From Nocardioidaceae bacterium SCSIO 66511 (GTDB taxonomy: Bacteria > Actinomycetota > Actinomycetes > Propionibacteriales > Nocardioidaceae), in assembly GCA_023100825.1 (NCBI GenBank), contig CP095846.1, forward strand, positions 682,001 through 746,000: a stretch of 64,000 bases of DNA. The letters run 5' to 3'. The notes under the pieces were generated by a model that saw only the letters and a program-made list of their open reading frames with translations, made no database searches and was not told the origin of the DNA. Below, in pieces: positions 8,912 to 16,336 of the stretch (the first letter of the stretch is position 1; each line of letters begins with the position of its first letter). The position numbers were made by a program, and so were the translations under genes.

Positions 8912-10195
8912 GTGGCGCATTACCAGCGGGTCGGGCGCGTACCCGATAAGAGGCACACCCAGTTGCGCGACGACGAGGGCAACCTCTACCGCGAGGAGCT
9001 GATGGGCGAGGAGGGCTTCTCGTCCGACTCGTCGCTGCTCTACCACACGGGCGTGCCGTCGGCGCTCGTCGATTCGACCGTGTGGGACCTGCCGGACCAG
9101 TCGTTGCAGAGCAACCATCCGCTGAAGGCGCGGCATCTGAAGCTGCACACGCTCTTCGATACCGACTCGAATGACTGGAAGGCCAACGACCCGGTCACCG
9201 GTCGCCGGCTGGTGCTCGGCAACGGCGACGTACGCATCAACTACGTCATGGCCGGATCCGCGTCGCCGTACTACCGCAATGCGGTCGGCGATGAGTGCGT
9301 GTACGTGGAGAAGGGCGCGGCGACGGTCGAGACGGTCTTCGGGGCGCTGCCTGTGCGCGAGGGTGACTACGTGATCGTGCCGCGGGCCACCACCCACCGC
9401 TGGGTTCCCGACGACTCCGCCGGGCCGCTGCGCGCGTACGCGATCGAGGGCAACAGTCACATCGCGCCGCCGAAGCGGTACCTGTCGCGGTACGGGCAGT
9501 TCCTCGAGCACGCCCCGTACTGCGAACGTGATCTGCACGGTCCGTCGGAGCCGCTCGTCGTCGACGGCACCGACGTCGAGGTCCTGGTTAAGCACCGGGT
9601 TTCGGGGATGCCCGGTGGCATCGGCGGGAGCAGGCTGGTCTACGCGACACATCCGTTCGACGTGGTCGGCTGGGACGGCTGTCTCTACCCGTACACGTTC
9701 AACGTCGAGGACTTCATGCCGATCACCGGGAAGGTGCATCAGCCGCCGCCCGTGCACCAGGTGTTCGAGGGCTACAACTTCGTGGTGTGCAACTTCTGCC
9801 CGCGCAAGGTCGACTACCACCCGCTCGCCATTCCGGTGCCGTACTACCACTCCAACGTCGACTCCGACGAGGTGATGTTCTACGTCGCCGGCGACTACGA
9901 GGCGCGTAAGGGCACCGGCATCAACGTCGGGTCGATCTCGCTGCACCCGGGCGGGTACGCACACGGCCCGCAGCCCAGCGCGATCGAGGGTTCGCTCGGT
10001 GCGGAGTACTTCGACGAGCTGGCCGTCATGGTCGACACGTTCCGCCCGCTGGATCTCGGTGAGGCGGGGGTGGAGTCGGATGACGGCGCGTACGCCTGGA
10101 CCTGGAGCGGCGAGTCGCGTAGCGAGGGACGAGCGGAGCGCGAGCGCGACCAAAAGGATGAGAGCGGCGAGTCGGGTCGGTACTCGATCGGCTAA
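8912..10195 (+). CDS. hmgA: Homogentisate 1,2-dioxygenase
   Basis: Opens the ring of homogentisate to maleylacetoacetate with O2 and Fe(II). 427 residues. The cupin iron region is visible as HQVFEGYNFVVCNFCPRK, YYHSNVDSDEVMFYV and HPGGYAHGPQPS. The GTG at 8912 follows CGGAG and gives VAHYQRVGRVPDKRHTQ, the usual start. The last part is odd: after YAWTWSGES there is a 19-residue Arg/Glu/Asp-rich insert before a second SGES. It comes from a 57-bp in-frame insertion bounded by 13-bp direct repeats. Confidence 0.95.
   Translation: MAHYQRVGRVPDKRHTQLRDDEGNLYREELMGEEGFSSDSSLLYHTGVPSALVDSTVWDLPDQSLQSNHPLKARHLKLHTLFDTDSNDWKANDPVTGRRLVLGNGDVRINYVMAGSASPYYRNAVGDECVYVEKGAATVETVFGALPVREGDYVIVPRATTHRWVPDDSAGPLRAYAIEGNSHIAPPKRYLSRYGQFLEHAPYCERDLHGPSEPLVVDGTDVEVLVKHRVSGMPGGIGGSRLVYATHPFDVVGWDGCLYPYTFNVEDFMPITGKVHQPPPVHQVFEGYNFVVCNFCPRKVDYHPLAIPVPYYHSNVDSDEVMFYVAGDYEARKGTGINVGSISLHPGGYAHGPQPSAIEGSLGAEYFDELAVMVDTFRPLDLGEAGVESDDGAYAWTWSGESRSEGRAERERDQKDESGESGRYSIG
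10105..10174 (+). repeat. 57-bp in-frame insertion in hmgA flanked by 13-bp direct repeats
   Basis: GAGCGGCGAGTCG occurs at 10105-10117 and again at 10162-10174, 57 bp (19 codons) apart. The stretch between is purine-rich (AGCGAGGGACGAGCGGAGCG type) and codes a charged peptide unlike the rest of HmgA. This fits insertion of a small repetitive element with target duplication, or slippage. The frame is kept. Confidence 0.6.
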
Positions 10196-10274
10196 CCCCC
10201 CCCGCTGGGCCGCACGTTTCGGCCTCATTTCCGCGAGAATCGGGGCTGAAACGTGCGGCTCAGCGGGGTGGGGG
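10196..10274. repeat. Palindromic intergenic element, copy 1 (REP-like; terminator position)
   Basis: Imperfect inverted repeat whose arms (about 10196-10225 and 10242-10274) pair over a short AT-richer centre containing GAGAATC. The 26 bases at 10242-10267 are identical to 42621-42646 in the second copy. It lies between the convergent ends of hmgA and the amino-acid dehydrogenase, where it could end transcription from both sides. Confidence 0.7.
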
Positions 10275-10281
10275 TTGCCGG

Positions 10282-11367
10282 TTAGGGCAGCCAGACCGAG
10301 CGGAGTCGACCGACGTCGCGCATCCGCTGCTCGGCCAGCGAGTCGGCGGCGATCGACGGGGGTACGTTGTCGGAGTCGGCCCGGCGGAGTACGTCGAGCG
10401 TCGTGTCGTAGATCTTCGCGGCCCGCGACTTCGCGCGATCGAACGAGAACCCTTCGAGCTCATCGGCGACCTGGATGACCCCGCCCGAGTTGACGCAATA
10501 GTCGGGCGCGTACGTGATGCCGCGTTCGTCGAGGACCTTCTCGATGCCCGGGTGCGCGAGCTGATTGTTCGCCGCGCCGCATACGATCTGGGCCTTGAGC
10601 ACGTCGGTGGTCGCGTCGTCGAGCGCACCGCCGAGCGCGCATGGGGCGTACACGTCCAGGTCCATTCGCACGAGCGCGTTCGTGTCGGCAGCGGTCGTCG
10701 TAGCCGGGTGGTCGCTCACGACCCTGGCCACAGCGTCGGCGTTGACATCGGTGACGACGATCTTGGCGCCCTCATCGGCGAGGTGGCTGACGAGGTGATG
10801 GCCGACCTTGCCGACGCCGGCGACGCCGACCGTGCGGCCCTCGAGCGACGGCGAGCCCCAGCGGTGCTGCGCCGATGCGCGCATTCCCTGGTAGACACCG
10901 AACGCAGTCAGCACCGACGAGTCGCCCGCGCCGCCGTGCTCGACCGTACGGCCGGTGACGTACGAACACTCCCGCGCGATCACGTCCATGTCGGCTGAGT
11001 ACGTGCCGACGTCGCAGGCGGTGTAGTAGCGGCCGTTCAGCGACTGGACGAAGCGTCCGTACGCGCGTAACAGTGCCTCGGACTTGTCGGCCTTAGGGTC
11101 ACCGATGATGACAGCCTTGCCGCCGCCGAGATCGAGCCCGGCAAGTGCGGCCTTGTAGGCCATGCCCTGCGAGAGGTTGAGGACGTCCTCGATCGCGTCA
11201 TCTTCGCTTGCGTACGGATAGAAGCGGGTACCGCCGAGCGACGGCCCGAGTGCGGTGGAGTAGATGGCGATGATCGCCTTGAGACCTGAGTGCTTGTCGT
11301 GACAGAAGACGACTTGCTCGTGGTCGGTGCCACGGGAGAATACGGCGGATACTGGCCGGTCGGTCAC
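10282..11367 (-). CDS. Valine/leucine dehydrogenase (Glu/Leu/Phe/Val dehydrogenase family)
   Basis: NAD-dependent oxidative deamination of branched-chain amino acids, feeding 2-oxo acids to catabolism or branched fatty acid primers. 361 residues. The N-terminal substrate domain has [19 protein letters not shown] and the catalytic Lys in [14 protein letters not shown]. The Rossmann domain has [13 protein letters not shown]. It most resembles actinobacterial valine dehydrogenase, but valine and leucine preference cannot be separated by eye. GTG start with a strong AAGGAAGG site upstream. Confidence 0.88.
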   Translation of the reverse strand: MTDRPVSAVFSRGTDHEQVVFCHDKHSGLKAIIAIYSTALGPSLGGTRFYPYASEDDAIEDVLNLSQGMAYKAALAGLDLGGGKAVIIGDPKADKSEALLRAYGRFVQSLNGRYYTACDVGTYSADMDVIARECSYVTGRTVEHGGAGDSSVLTAFGVYQGMRASAQHRWGSPSLEGRTVGVAGVGKVGHHLVSHLADEGAKIVVTDVNADAVARVVSDHPATTTAADTNALVRMDLDVYAPCALGGALDDATTDVLKAQIVCGAANNQLAHPGIEKVLDERGITYAPDYCVNSGGVIQVADELEGFSFDRAKSRAAKIYDTTLDVLRRADSDNVPPSIAADSLAEQRMRDVGRLRSVWLP

Positions 11368-11556
11368 GGTAGTGAACCTTCCTTGAGTCGGGGTAGGTGC
11401 CTGCGGGGGTGGTGCAGGTCACTTCCACTCTATCCGCGTCGGCGCGCACCTCGGTACACGCATGACCGCGTACGTCGGCGGCTTCCGAGCGAAGGTCGGG
11501 GAATGCGCCCGAGGCCTCGACGGTTCGGACGGAGTATGGAATGGGAGCTTGACGTC

Positions 11557-12375
11557 ATGCGCCGCGAGCGGGTGCTCGCGGGGCTCGATGTGGCTCCAAC
11601 GGCTCGGTGGGTGCTCGTCATCGACGGTGAGGCCGCCCTGCACACCGCCGCTGCGCACCGGACGCTCGCGCCCGGTGACGCTGTCCTCGTCGACGCGCGC
11701 ACGGCGTACCGGCTGACCGCGATCGCTGACACCGAGATCGTTCACGCCGATCTCCGTCAGGTCGTGCCCTCGCCTCGGCTACCCAGCCCGCTCGTCGTCT
11801 CGGACTTCTCCCGGCAACACCCCGGCGTCGCCGAGCTGATCAGCGCGTGTCCGCTGGCTGCCGAATGCCGTTCGACGTTGTTCGCGGTGAGCTATGCCGG
11901 CCTGGTCGGAGCCGCGATGACCTCCTCCTGGCTCGCGGACGAAGCGCAGGGCACCGCGCGAACAGACGAGCAGGTCGCAGATGTGTTGGCGGAGCTCAGC
12001 TCACGACCGGGCGAGTCATGGACGCTTGACCGGATGGCCGATGTCGCTCATCTCTCGCGCTCCGCGCTGACCGATCGATTCCGTCGTACGGTCGGTCGCA
12101 GTCCGATGCAGATGGTGCGCGAGGTGCGGATGCAGCAAGCGCGCAGGCTGCTCAGCGAACAAGCGATGCCGGTGACCCGGATCGCGTTCGCCGTGGGGTA
12201 CGGGTCGGTTGCGGCCTTCAGTCGCGCATTCACCGCCCAGCATGGTGTCTCGCCGCATGCCTGGCGATCGTCAACGCTCGTCGGGGATGCGCAAGAGCGC
12301 CCAGAGCAACCCAGCCGCGGCGGCGGCAGCAGCGCCGACGACCAGCGGTACGCGTACGCCGAAACCGTCCAGTAG
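11557..12375 (+). CDS. AraC-family transcriptional regulator with cupin domain
   Basis: DNA-binding regulator of 272 residues. The N-terminal half is an AraC-binding cupin (WVLVIDGEAAL, APGDAVLVDARTAYRL). The C-terminal two-HTH domain is complete (LDRMADVAHLSRSALTDRFRRTVGRSPM and VTRIAFAVGYGSVAAFSRAF). The ATG at 11557 is chosen for its GGGAG site at good spacing; an in-frame ATG at 11536 is also possible. The last 105 bp overlap the 3' end of the MFS gene on the other strand, so the Gly/Ser-rich tail after SPHAWRSS is probably not conserved. Related neighbours often regulate the adjacent transporter. Confidence 0.85.
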   Translation: MRRERVLAGLDVAPTARWVLVIDGEAALHTAAAHRTLAPGDAVLVDARTAYRLTAIADTEIVHADLRQVVPSPRLPSPLVVSDFSRQHPGVAELISACPLAAECRSTLFAVSYAGLVGAAMTSSWLADEAQGTARTDEQVADVLAELSSRPGESWTLDRMADVAHLSRSALTDRFRRTVGRSPMQMVREVRMQQARRLLSEQAMPVTRIAFAVGYGSVAAFSRAFTAQHGVSPHAWRSSTLVGDAQERPEQPSRGGGSSADDQRYAYAETVQ

Positions 12376-13434
12376 TGCCCCGCCCAGCGCCGATCCGAGC
12401 GTGATCGCGACCTGGAATGCCGTGACCTGAAGCCCCATCGCCGACTCGGCTCGCTCAGCCTCGACTCGCGTGACCCACAACTGCGTCGCGACCGGGATGA
12501 TGTTCATCGCTACACCCCACAGCACGACCGCGATGGTCAGCGTCGTGAGGGAGCTCGCGACCGCCGTGCCGAGTAGCCCCAGGGCCAGTACGACAGGCGT
12601 TACGGCCGTGAGGGGTCGCAGCCAGCGCGCGAGTACGCCGGCGCTGACCGTTCCCACGACGCCGCCGATGCCCCAGGTGAGCAGCAGCCAGGTAGTCGCC
12701 GACGGATCGATTCGCTCGATCGCCACGCGGATATAGGGGTACGCGGTGAAGTTGCCGAACGCCACGCCCGCGACGCCCGCTATGCCGGCCATCAGCCGCT
12801 TGTTGGCGACGGCTTGGCGCATCATCCGGTAACCGGCAGCCGGATGCGCACTCACTGGCGGCAGCGCCCGTGCCACCACGACAGCACTCAGACCGGTGAG
12901 CGACGCCGCGCCGACGAAGGCCGTGCGCCACCCGAGCTGATCGCCGACGACCGATGAGACCGGTACGCCGATGACGGTCGCGAGGCTGACACCGGATGCG
13001 ATGCCGGCCGAGACGATGTTGGCGCGCCCCGGCACTGCGCTCACGCCGGCGCCGAAAGCGAACGCCCAGTAGCCGGCGAGGGCGGCGCCGAGAAGCAGCC
13101 GCCCGGCCAGCAGTACGACGAGATCGGGTGCCGCGGCAACGATGAGGTTCGAGAGCGCGGCGAGGACGAGTAGCCCGATCAGGACGCGGCGTCGGTCGGC
13201 GCGCGGCACGATCATCGCGATCGTAGGCGCGGTCAACGCTCCCGCGATCGCGGTGGCAGCGGCCGCCAGCCCTGCGGTGCCTTCGCTGACACCGATGTCA
13301 GCTGCCAACGTGGGCAGGACGCTTGCGGGCAGGAACTCGCTCGCGACGACCATCGCGATGCCCAACGACAACGCGATGATCGGGGTCCACTGCGGCTGAG
13401 AGGCGCGTACTCGGGTGGTGGTCGGTGTGGTCAC
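12271..13434 (-). CDS. MFS transporter (DHA1/AraJ-like exporter)
   Basis: Twelve-helix major facilitator of 387 residues, probably a proton-driven drug or metabolite exporter. It starts WTPIIALSLGIAMVVASEFLPASVLPTLAADIGV. Regularly spaced hydrophobic segments and the cytoplasmic loop PRADRRRVLIG (motif A position) fit the AraJ/Bcr-type arabinose-efflux group. Convergent with, and overlapping by 105 bp, the AraC regulator gene. Confidence 0.88.
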   Translation of the reverse strand: MTTPTTTRVRASQPQWTPIIALSLGIAMVVASEFLPASVLPTLAADIGVSEGTAGLAAAATAIAGALTAPTIAMIVPRADRRRVLIGLLVLAALSNLIVAAAPDLVVLLAGRLLLGAALAGYWAFAFGAGVSAVPGRANIVSAGIASGVSLATVIGVPVSSVVGDQLGWRTAFVGAASLTGLSAVVVARALPPVSAHPAAGYRMMRQAVANKRLMAGIAGVAGVAFGNFTAYPYIRVAIERIDPSATTWLLLTWGIGGVVGTVSAGVLARWLRPLTAVTPVVLALGLLGTAVASSLTTLTIAVVLWGVAMNIIPVATQLWVTRVEAERAESAMGLQVTAFQVAITLGSALGGALLDGFGVRVPLVVGAAAAAAAGLLWALLRIPDER

Positions 13435-13529
13435 GCCTCAACAGTCGGCCGCCGTACGCCGATCTGGTTGACGGTACGACCGGCGTCGTTGATCGAGCGA
13501 CCGAGCTTGATCCCGACGGCCGAGGTCCG

Positions 13530-14423
13530 CTACCTGTCGTGAGCCTCTTCGGCGTCCTGGGCAGACTCGACCGGCAACAAGGCGGCTCCGGCGAGGAAGC
13601 AGATCGCGCCGACGAAGGTGCCTGAGTTGACCAGTGCGACGTTCGCCGGCTCACCGGTCGAAGGCAGGTAACGGGCGGCGACTGCCGCGGCGCCGAAGGC
13701 GATCGACCCGATGAGGTTCACCATGCAGATCCGCCACCCGATCGACCGGTCCGAACGTGGGCGTACGCCCGGGTTCACCTCCGTGTACGCGAGCCAGCTC
13801 GCGATCAGGAAGCAGATGGATCCGGCCAGATCGGGCACCCAGATCAGGTTCTGTTGCCGGTCCGGGTCCAGATCCGAGCGGGTCGCTGCGAACGTGCTCA
13901 CGTTGAAGCACACCGTGCCGACGAGTTGCACCGTGCAAGCCCACCAGGCGATCCGTCGCGGTTTCCAGCCGATGAGCGTACGCAGCCCATGCGATCGTCT
14001 CGACTCGTCGAAGATGCCTGCCGGCTCGGCCAGGACCTCTCGATACTGGAGGTAGCCGGCCGCGGTGAACGGGATCGAGCCGACGAAGAACGTCCACGCG
14101 GTCACGGCGGGAACGACGTTGTTGAAGTACATCGGCACTGAGCCGAGCGCGAAGCAGACGGCTCCGGCGCCGAACAAGGCGCCGAGCCACCAGCTCATCG
14201 TGGTTGGCGAAGTGCCCCAATGCAGGCCGATCCGAGTGCCGCCGTGGTGACCCGCCGGCCGTACGCCGAGACGCTTGCGCTGACGGCGAGACGTCCATTC
14301 GACCCGTCGGCCGTCCGGCCCTTCGACTACGGCGCGGGTGATGAAACCCAACGGACCCGATCGGCGTACGACCTGCCAGCCCTCGGGACTGCTGTCTGTG
14401 CCGGACTGCGGCGTGCGCGACAT
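13530..14423 (-). CDS. YrhK-like multi-pass membrane protein
   Basis: 297 residues. A basic N-terminal cytoplasmic region precedes six or seven hydrophobic helices, the first in SWWLGALFGAGAVCFALGS and the last in GAICFLAGAALL. Helices recur with a G-x-x-x-F pattern (VQLVGTVCFNVS, DLAGSICFLIAS, VNLIGSIAFGAA), as in YrhK-type domains. The ATG at 14423 is chosen because the longer frame adds an Arg-rich stretch overlapping the upstream decarboxylase gene. Function unknown. Confidence 0.7.
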   Translation of the reverse strand: MSRTPQSGTDSSPEGWQVVRRSGPLGFITRAVVEGPDGRRVEWTSRRQRKRLGVRPAGHHGGTRIGLHWGTSPTTMSWWLGALFGAGAVCFALGSVPMYFNNVVPAVTAWTFFVGSIPFTAAGYLQYREVLAEPAGIFDESRRSHGLRTLIGWKPRRIAWWACTVQLVGTVCFNVSTFAATRSDLDPDRQQNLIWVPDLAGSICFLIASWLAYTEVNPGVRPRSDRSIGWRICMVNLIGSIAFGAAAVAARYLPSTGEPANVALVNSGTFVGAICFLAGAALLPVESAQDAEEAHDR

Positions 14424-14439
14424 CGACGGTCCCCGACGG

Positions 14440-15852
14440 TCAGCGGGAAAATCCCATCCTAGCTTTGCTGTGCGCCGCCGACTTCTCCGGTGCGGTCCAC
14501 AGATCGGGCTTCGAAACCTTGCGGGGAGGTGGGGACTCCGCCGCCAGCGCTTCGTACGCATGGTCGAGGTCGCGTAGCAGGACGTCGACCATTTGCCGGC
14601 TCAGATCGAGGCGTACGACGATCCGCATCAGATGTACGTCGTCCGCGTCCGGCGGGAGGCTATAGGCCGGCACGATCCAACCGTTCTCCCGCAGGCGCGC
14701 CGACAGGTGATACACGTCGAACCCCGGATCCCCGCGAAGCCTGAACGTCACGACGGGCTCCGCGAGTCCCGGATTGAGAATCTCGTACTTGCCGCTCGCA
14801 GCGAGTGCCTCGTTGATGTGTCGGGCGTTCGCGAGCATATTCGCCACGATCGAGGTGTATCCCTCTCGGCCGAGCCGGAGGAAGGAGTACATCTGCGCCT
14901 GGATCATGCCGGACCCGCGAGAGAAGTTGAACGTGTACGTCGGCTGCGCTCCACCGAGGTAGTTGACGCTGAACACGAGATCACCGGGCAGTTTGCTCGC
15001 GTCGCGGAAGATCAGCCAACCGACACCGGGATAGACGAGCCCGTACTTGTGCCCGGATACGTTGATCGAGGCCACCTGCTCCAGCCGGAAGTCCCAGCGG
15101 AACTCGGGGTCCGCGAACGGTGCGATGAAGCCGCCGCTGGCTCCGTCGACGTGCAGCGGAATGTCCCAGCCCCGGGTGTTCTTGACCCGGACGAGCAGTT
15201 CGTCGATCTCCTCGATCGGGTCGGACTCGCCGATATGGGTCGTACCCACCACCGCGCCGACGGCGATCGTGTTCTCGTCGACCCGCTCCTCCACATCGGC
15301 GGCGCTGATCACGAACCGATCGGGCTTCATCGGTATCTTGCGCATCTCGACATCGAAGTAGTTGGCGAACTTGTCCCACACGACATGGGTCTCCGCTCCG
15401 TACACGATGTTCGGACGATCCGTCGGCAGACCTGCTTCCTCTCTCCGATGGCGCCAGCTGCGCTTGTGGGCGAGGAGCCCGAGCATGATCGCCTCGGATG
15501 ATCCGATGGTGCCGACACCGACGACCTTCGCGGGGTCGGGCGCATTGAAGAGCGCACCGAGCATGTGCACGCAGCCTTCTTCGACCAGCGCGGCCGCGGG
15601 GTACTCCTCGTGGTCGATGTGGTTCTTGGGCAGGCTGTGGTGAATGAGCGCCTCGGCCTGCGGTTCCATCCAGGTCGTGACGAACGAAGCGAGATTGAGC
15701 GTCTCGCGTCCGTCCAGCATGAGGCGGGTACGCAGCAACTCGTACGCCTCATCCGCATCCATCGAATCCTGCGGAAACTGGAACGGATCGATATGCGTGC
15801 GGAACCCCTTCTGGCCGTGGATCGGGCCGGAGTCGTCGTCGCTCTTGGTCAT
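14440..15852 (-). CDS. gadB: Glutamate decarboxylase
   Basis: PLP enzyme converting glutamate to GABA with proton consumption, usually for acid resistance or GABA supply. 470 residues, about the family length. Family features: MEPQAEALIHHSLPKNHIDHEEYP, GTIGSSEAIMLGLLAHK, HVDGASGGF and the PLP lysine in NVSGHKYGLVYPG. The ATG follows GAGGG; the 22-codon upstream extension is Ala/Arg-rich and is rejected. No glutamate/GABA antiporter lies beside it here. Confidence 0.95.
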   Translation of the reverse strand: MTKSDDDSGPIHGQKGFRTHIDPFQFPQDSMDADEAYELLRTRLMLDGRETLNLASFVTTWMEPQAEALIHHSLPKNHIDHEEYPAAALVEEGCVHMLGALFNAPDPAKVVGVGTIGSSEAIMLGLLAHKRSWRHRREEAGLPTDRPNIVYGAETHVVWDKFANYFDVEMRKIPMKPDRFVISAADVEERVDENTIAVGAVVGTTHIGESDPIEEIDELLVRVKNTRGWDIPLHVDGASGGFIAPFADPEFRWDFRLEQVASINVSGHKYGLVYPGVGWLIFRDASKLPGDLVFSVNYLGGAQPTYTFNFSRGSGMIQAQMYSFLRLGREGYTSIVANMLANARHINEALAASGKYEILNPGLAEPVVTFRLRGDPGFDVYHLSARLRENGWIVPAYSLPPDADDVHLMRIVVRLDLSRQMVDVLLRDLDHAYEALAAESPPPRKVSKPDLWTAPEKSAAHSKARMGFSR

Positions 15853-16083
15853 GGTCAGCCCTCTGGATCGTGGCGCAGCACCGCAGGCCGGAGCTGCGGC
15901 TGGACTCGAGCGTCGCAAGACCGAACGCCGGACGCATCATCCGCCGCGGGTGAGGCGCGGCCGCGACGCACAACCACCACTCGCTGCGACCACACGCTCA
16001 TCCTGCGTGGGTGATCCGTGGTGCGTTCCCACCGCCCATACTTGGCAGGACACAGACACTTCTCGGTACGGATTCTGGTCGTG

Positions 16084-16293
16084 ATGGCGGGTACTTATGA
16101 GATCGTCGCTCTCGGGGCTGCCGGCCCGATCGTTCGGGCAGCCTTCGAGGATTTCGAGATCGAGGACCTCGCCGACGGGCGTATTCGGTTGGTCGGGGAA
16201 GTCGTCGACGATGCTGCGTTGCACGGCGTACTCCACCGTTTGCAGGACCTTCGCCTGACGATCGTCGAGCTACGACGACGCGATCGAGATTGA
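16084..16293 (+). CDS. Small conserved protein upstream of LuxR-type regulator
   Basis: 69 residues, MAGTYEIVALGAAGPIVRAAFEDFEIED..., acidic with a beta-alpha-beta pattern ending in LHRLQDLRLTIVELRRR. It looks like the small unannotated proteins often found beside large LuxR regulators in actinobacteria (from memory, not searched). An in-frame GTG one codon earlier is possible. Co-directional with the regulator 44 bp downstream. Confidence 0.6.
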   Translation: MAGTYEIVALGAAGPIVRAAFEDFEIEDLADGRIRLVGEVVDDAALHGVLHRLQDLRLTIVELRRRDRD

Positions 16294-16336
16294 CGAATCT
16301 GCATCGCAGCGCACTCGGATCTGACACGCTGATCAC

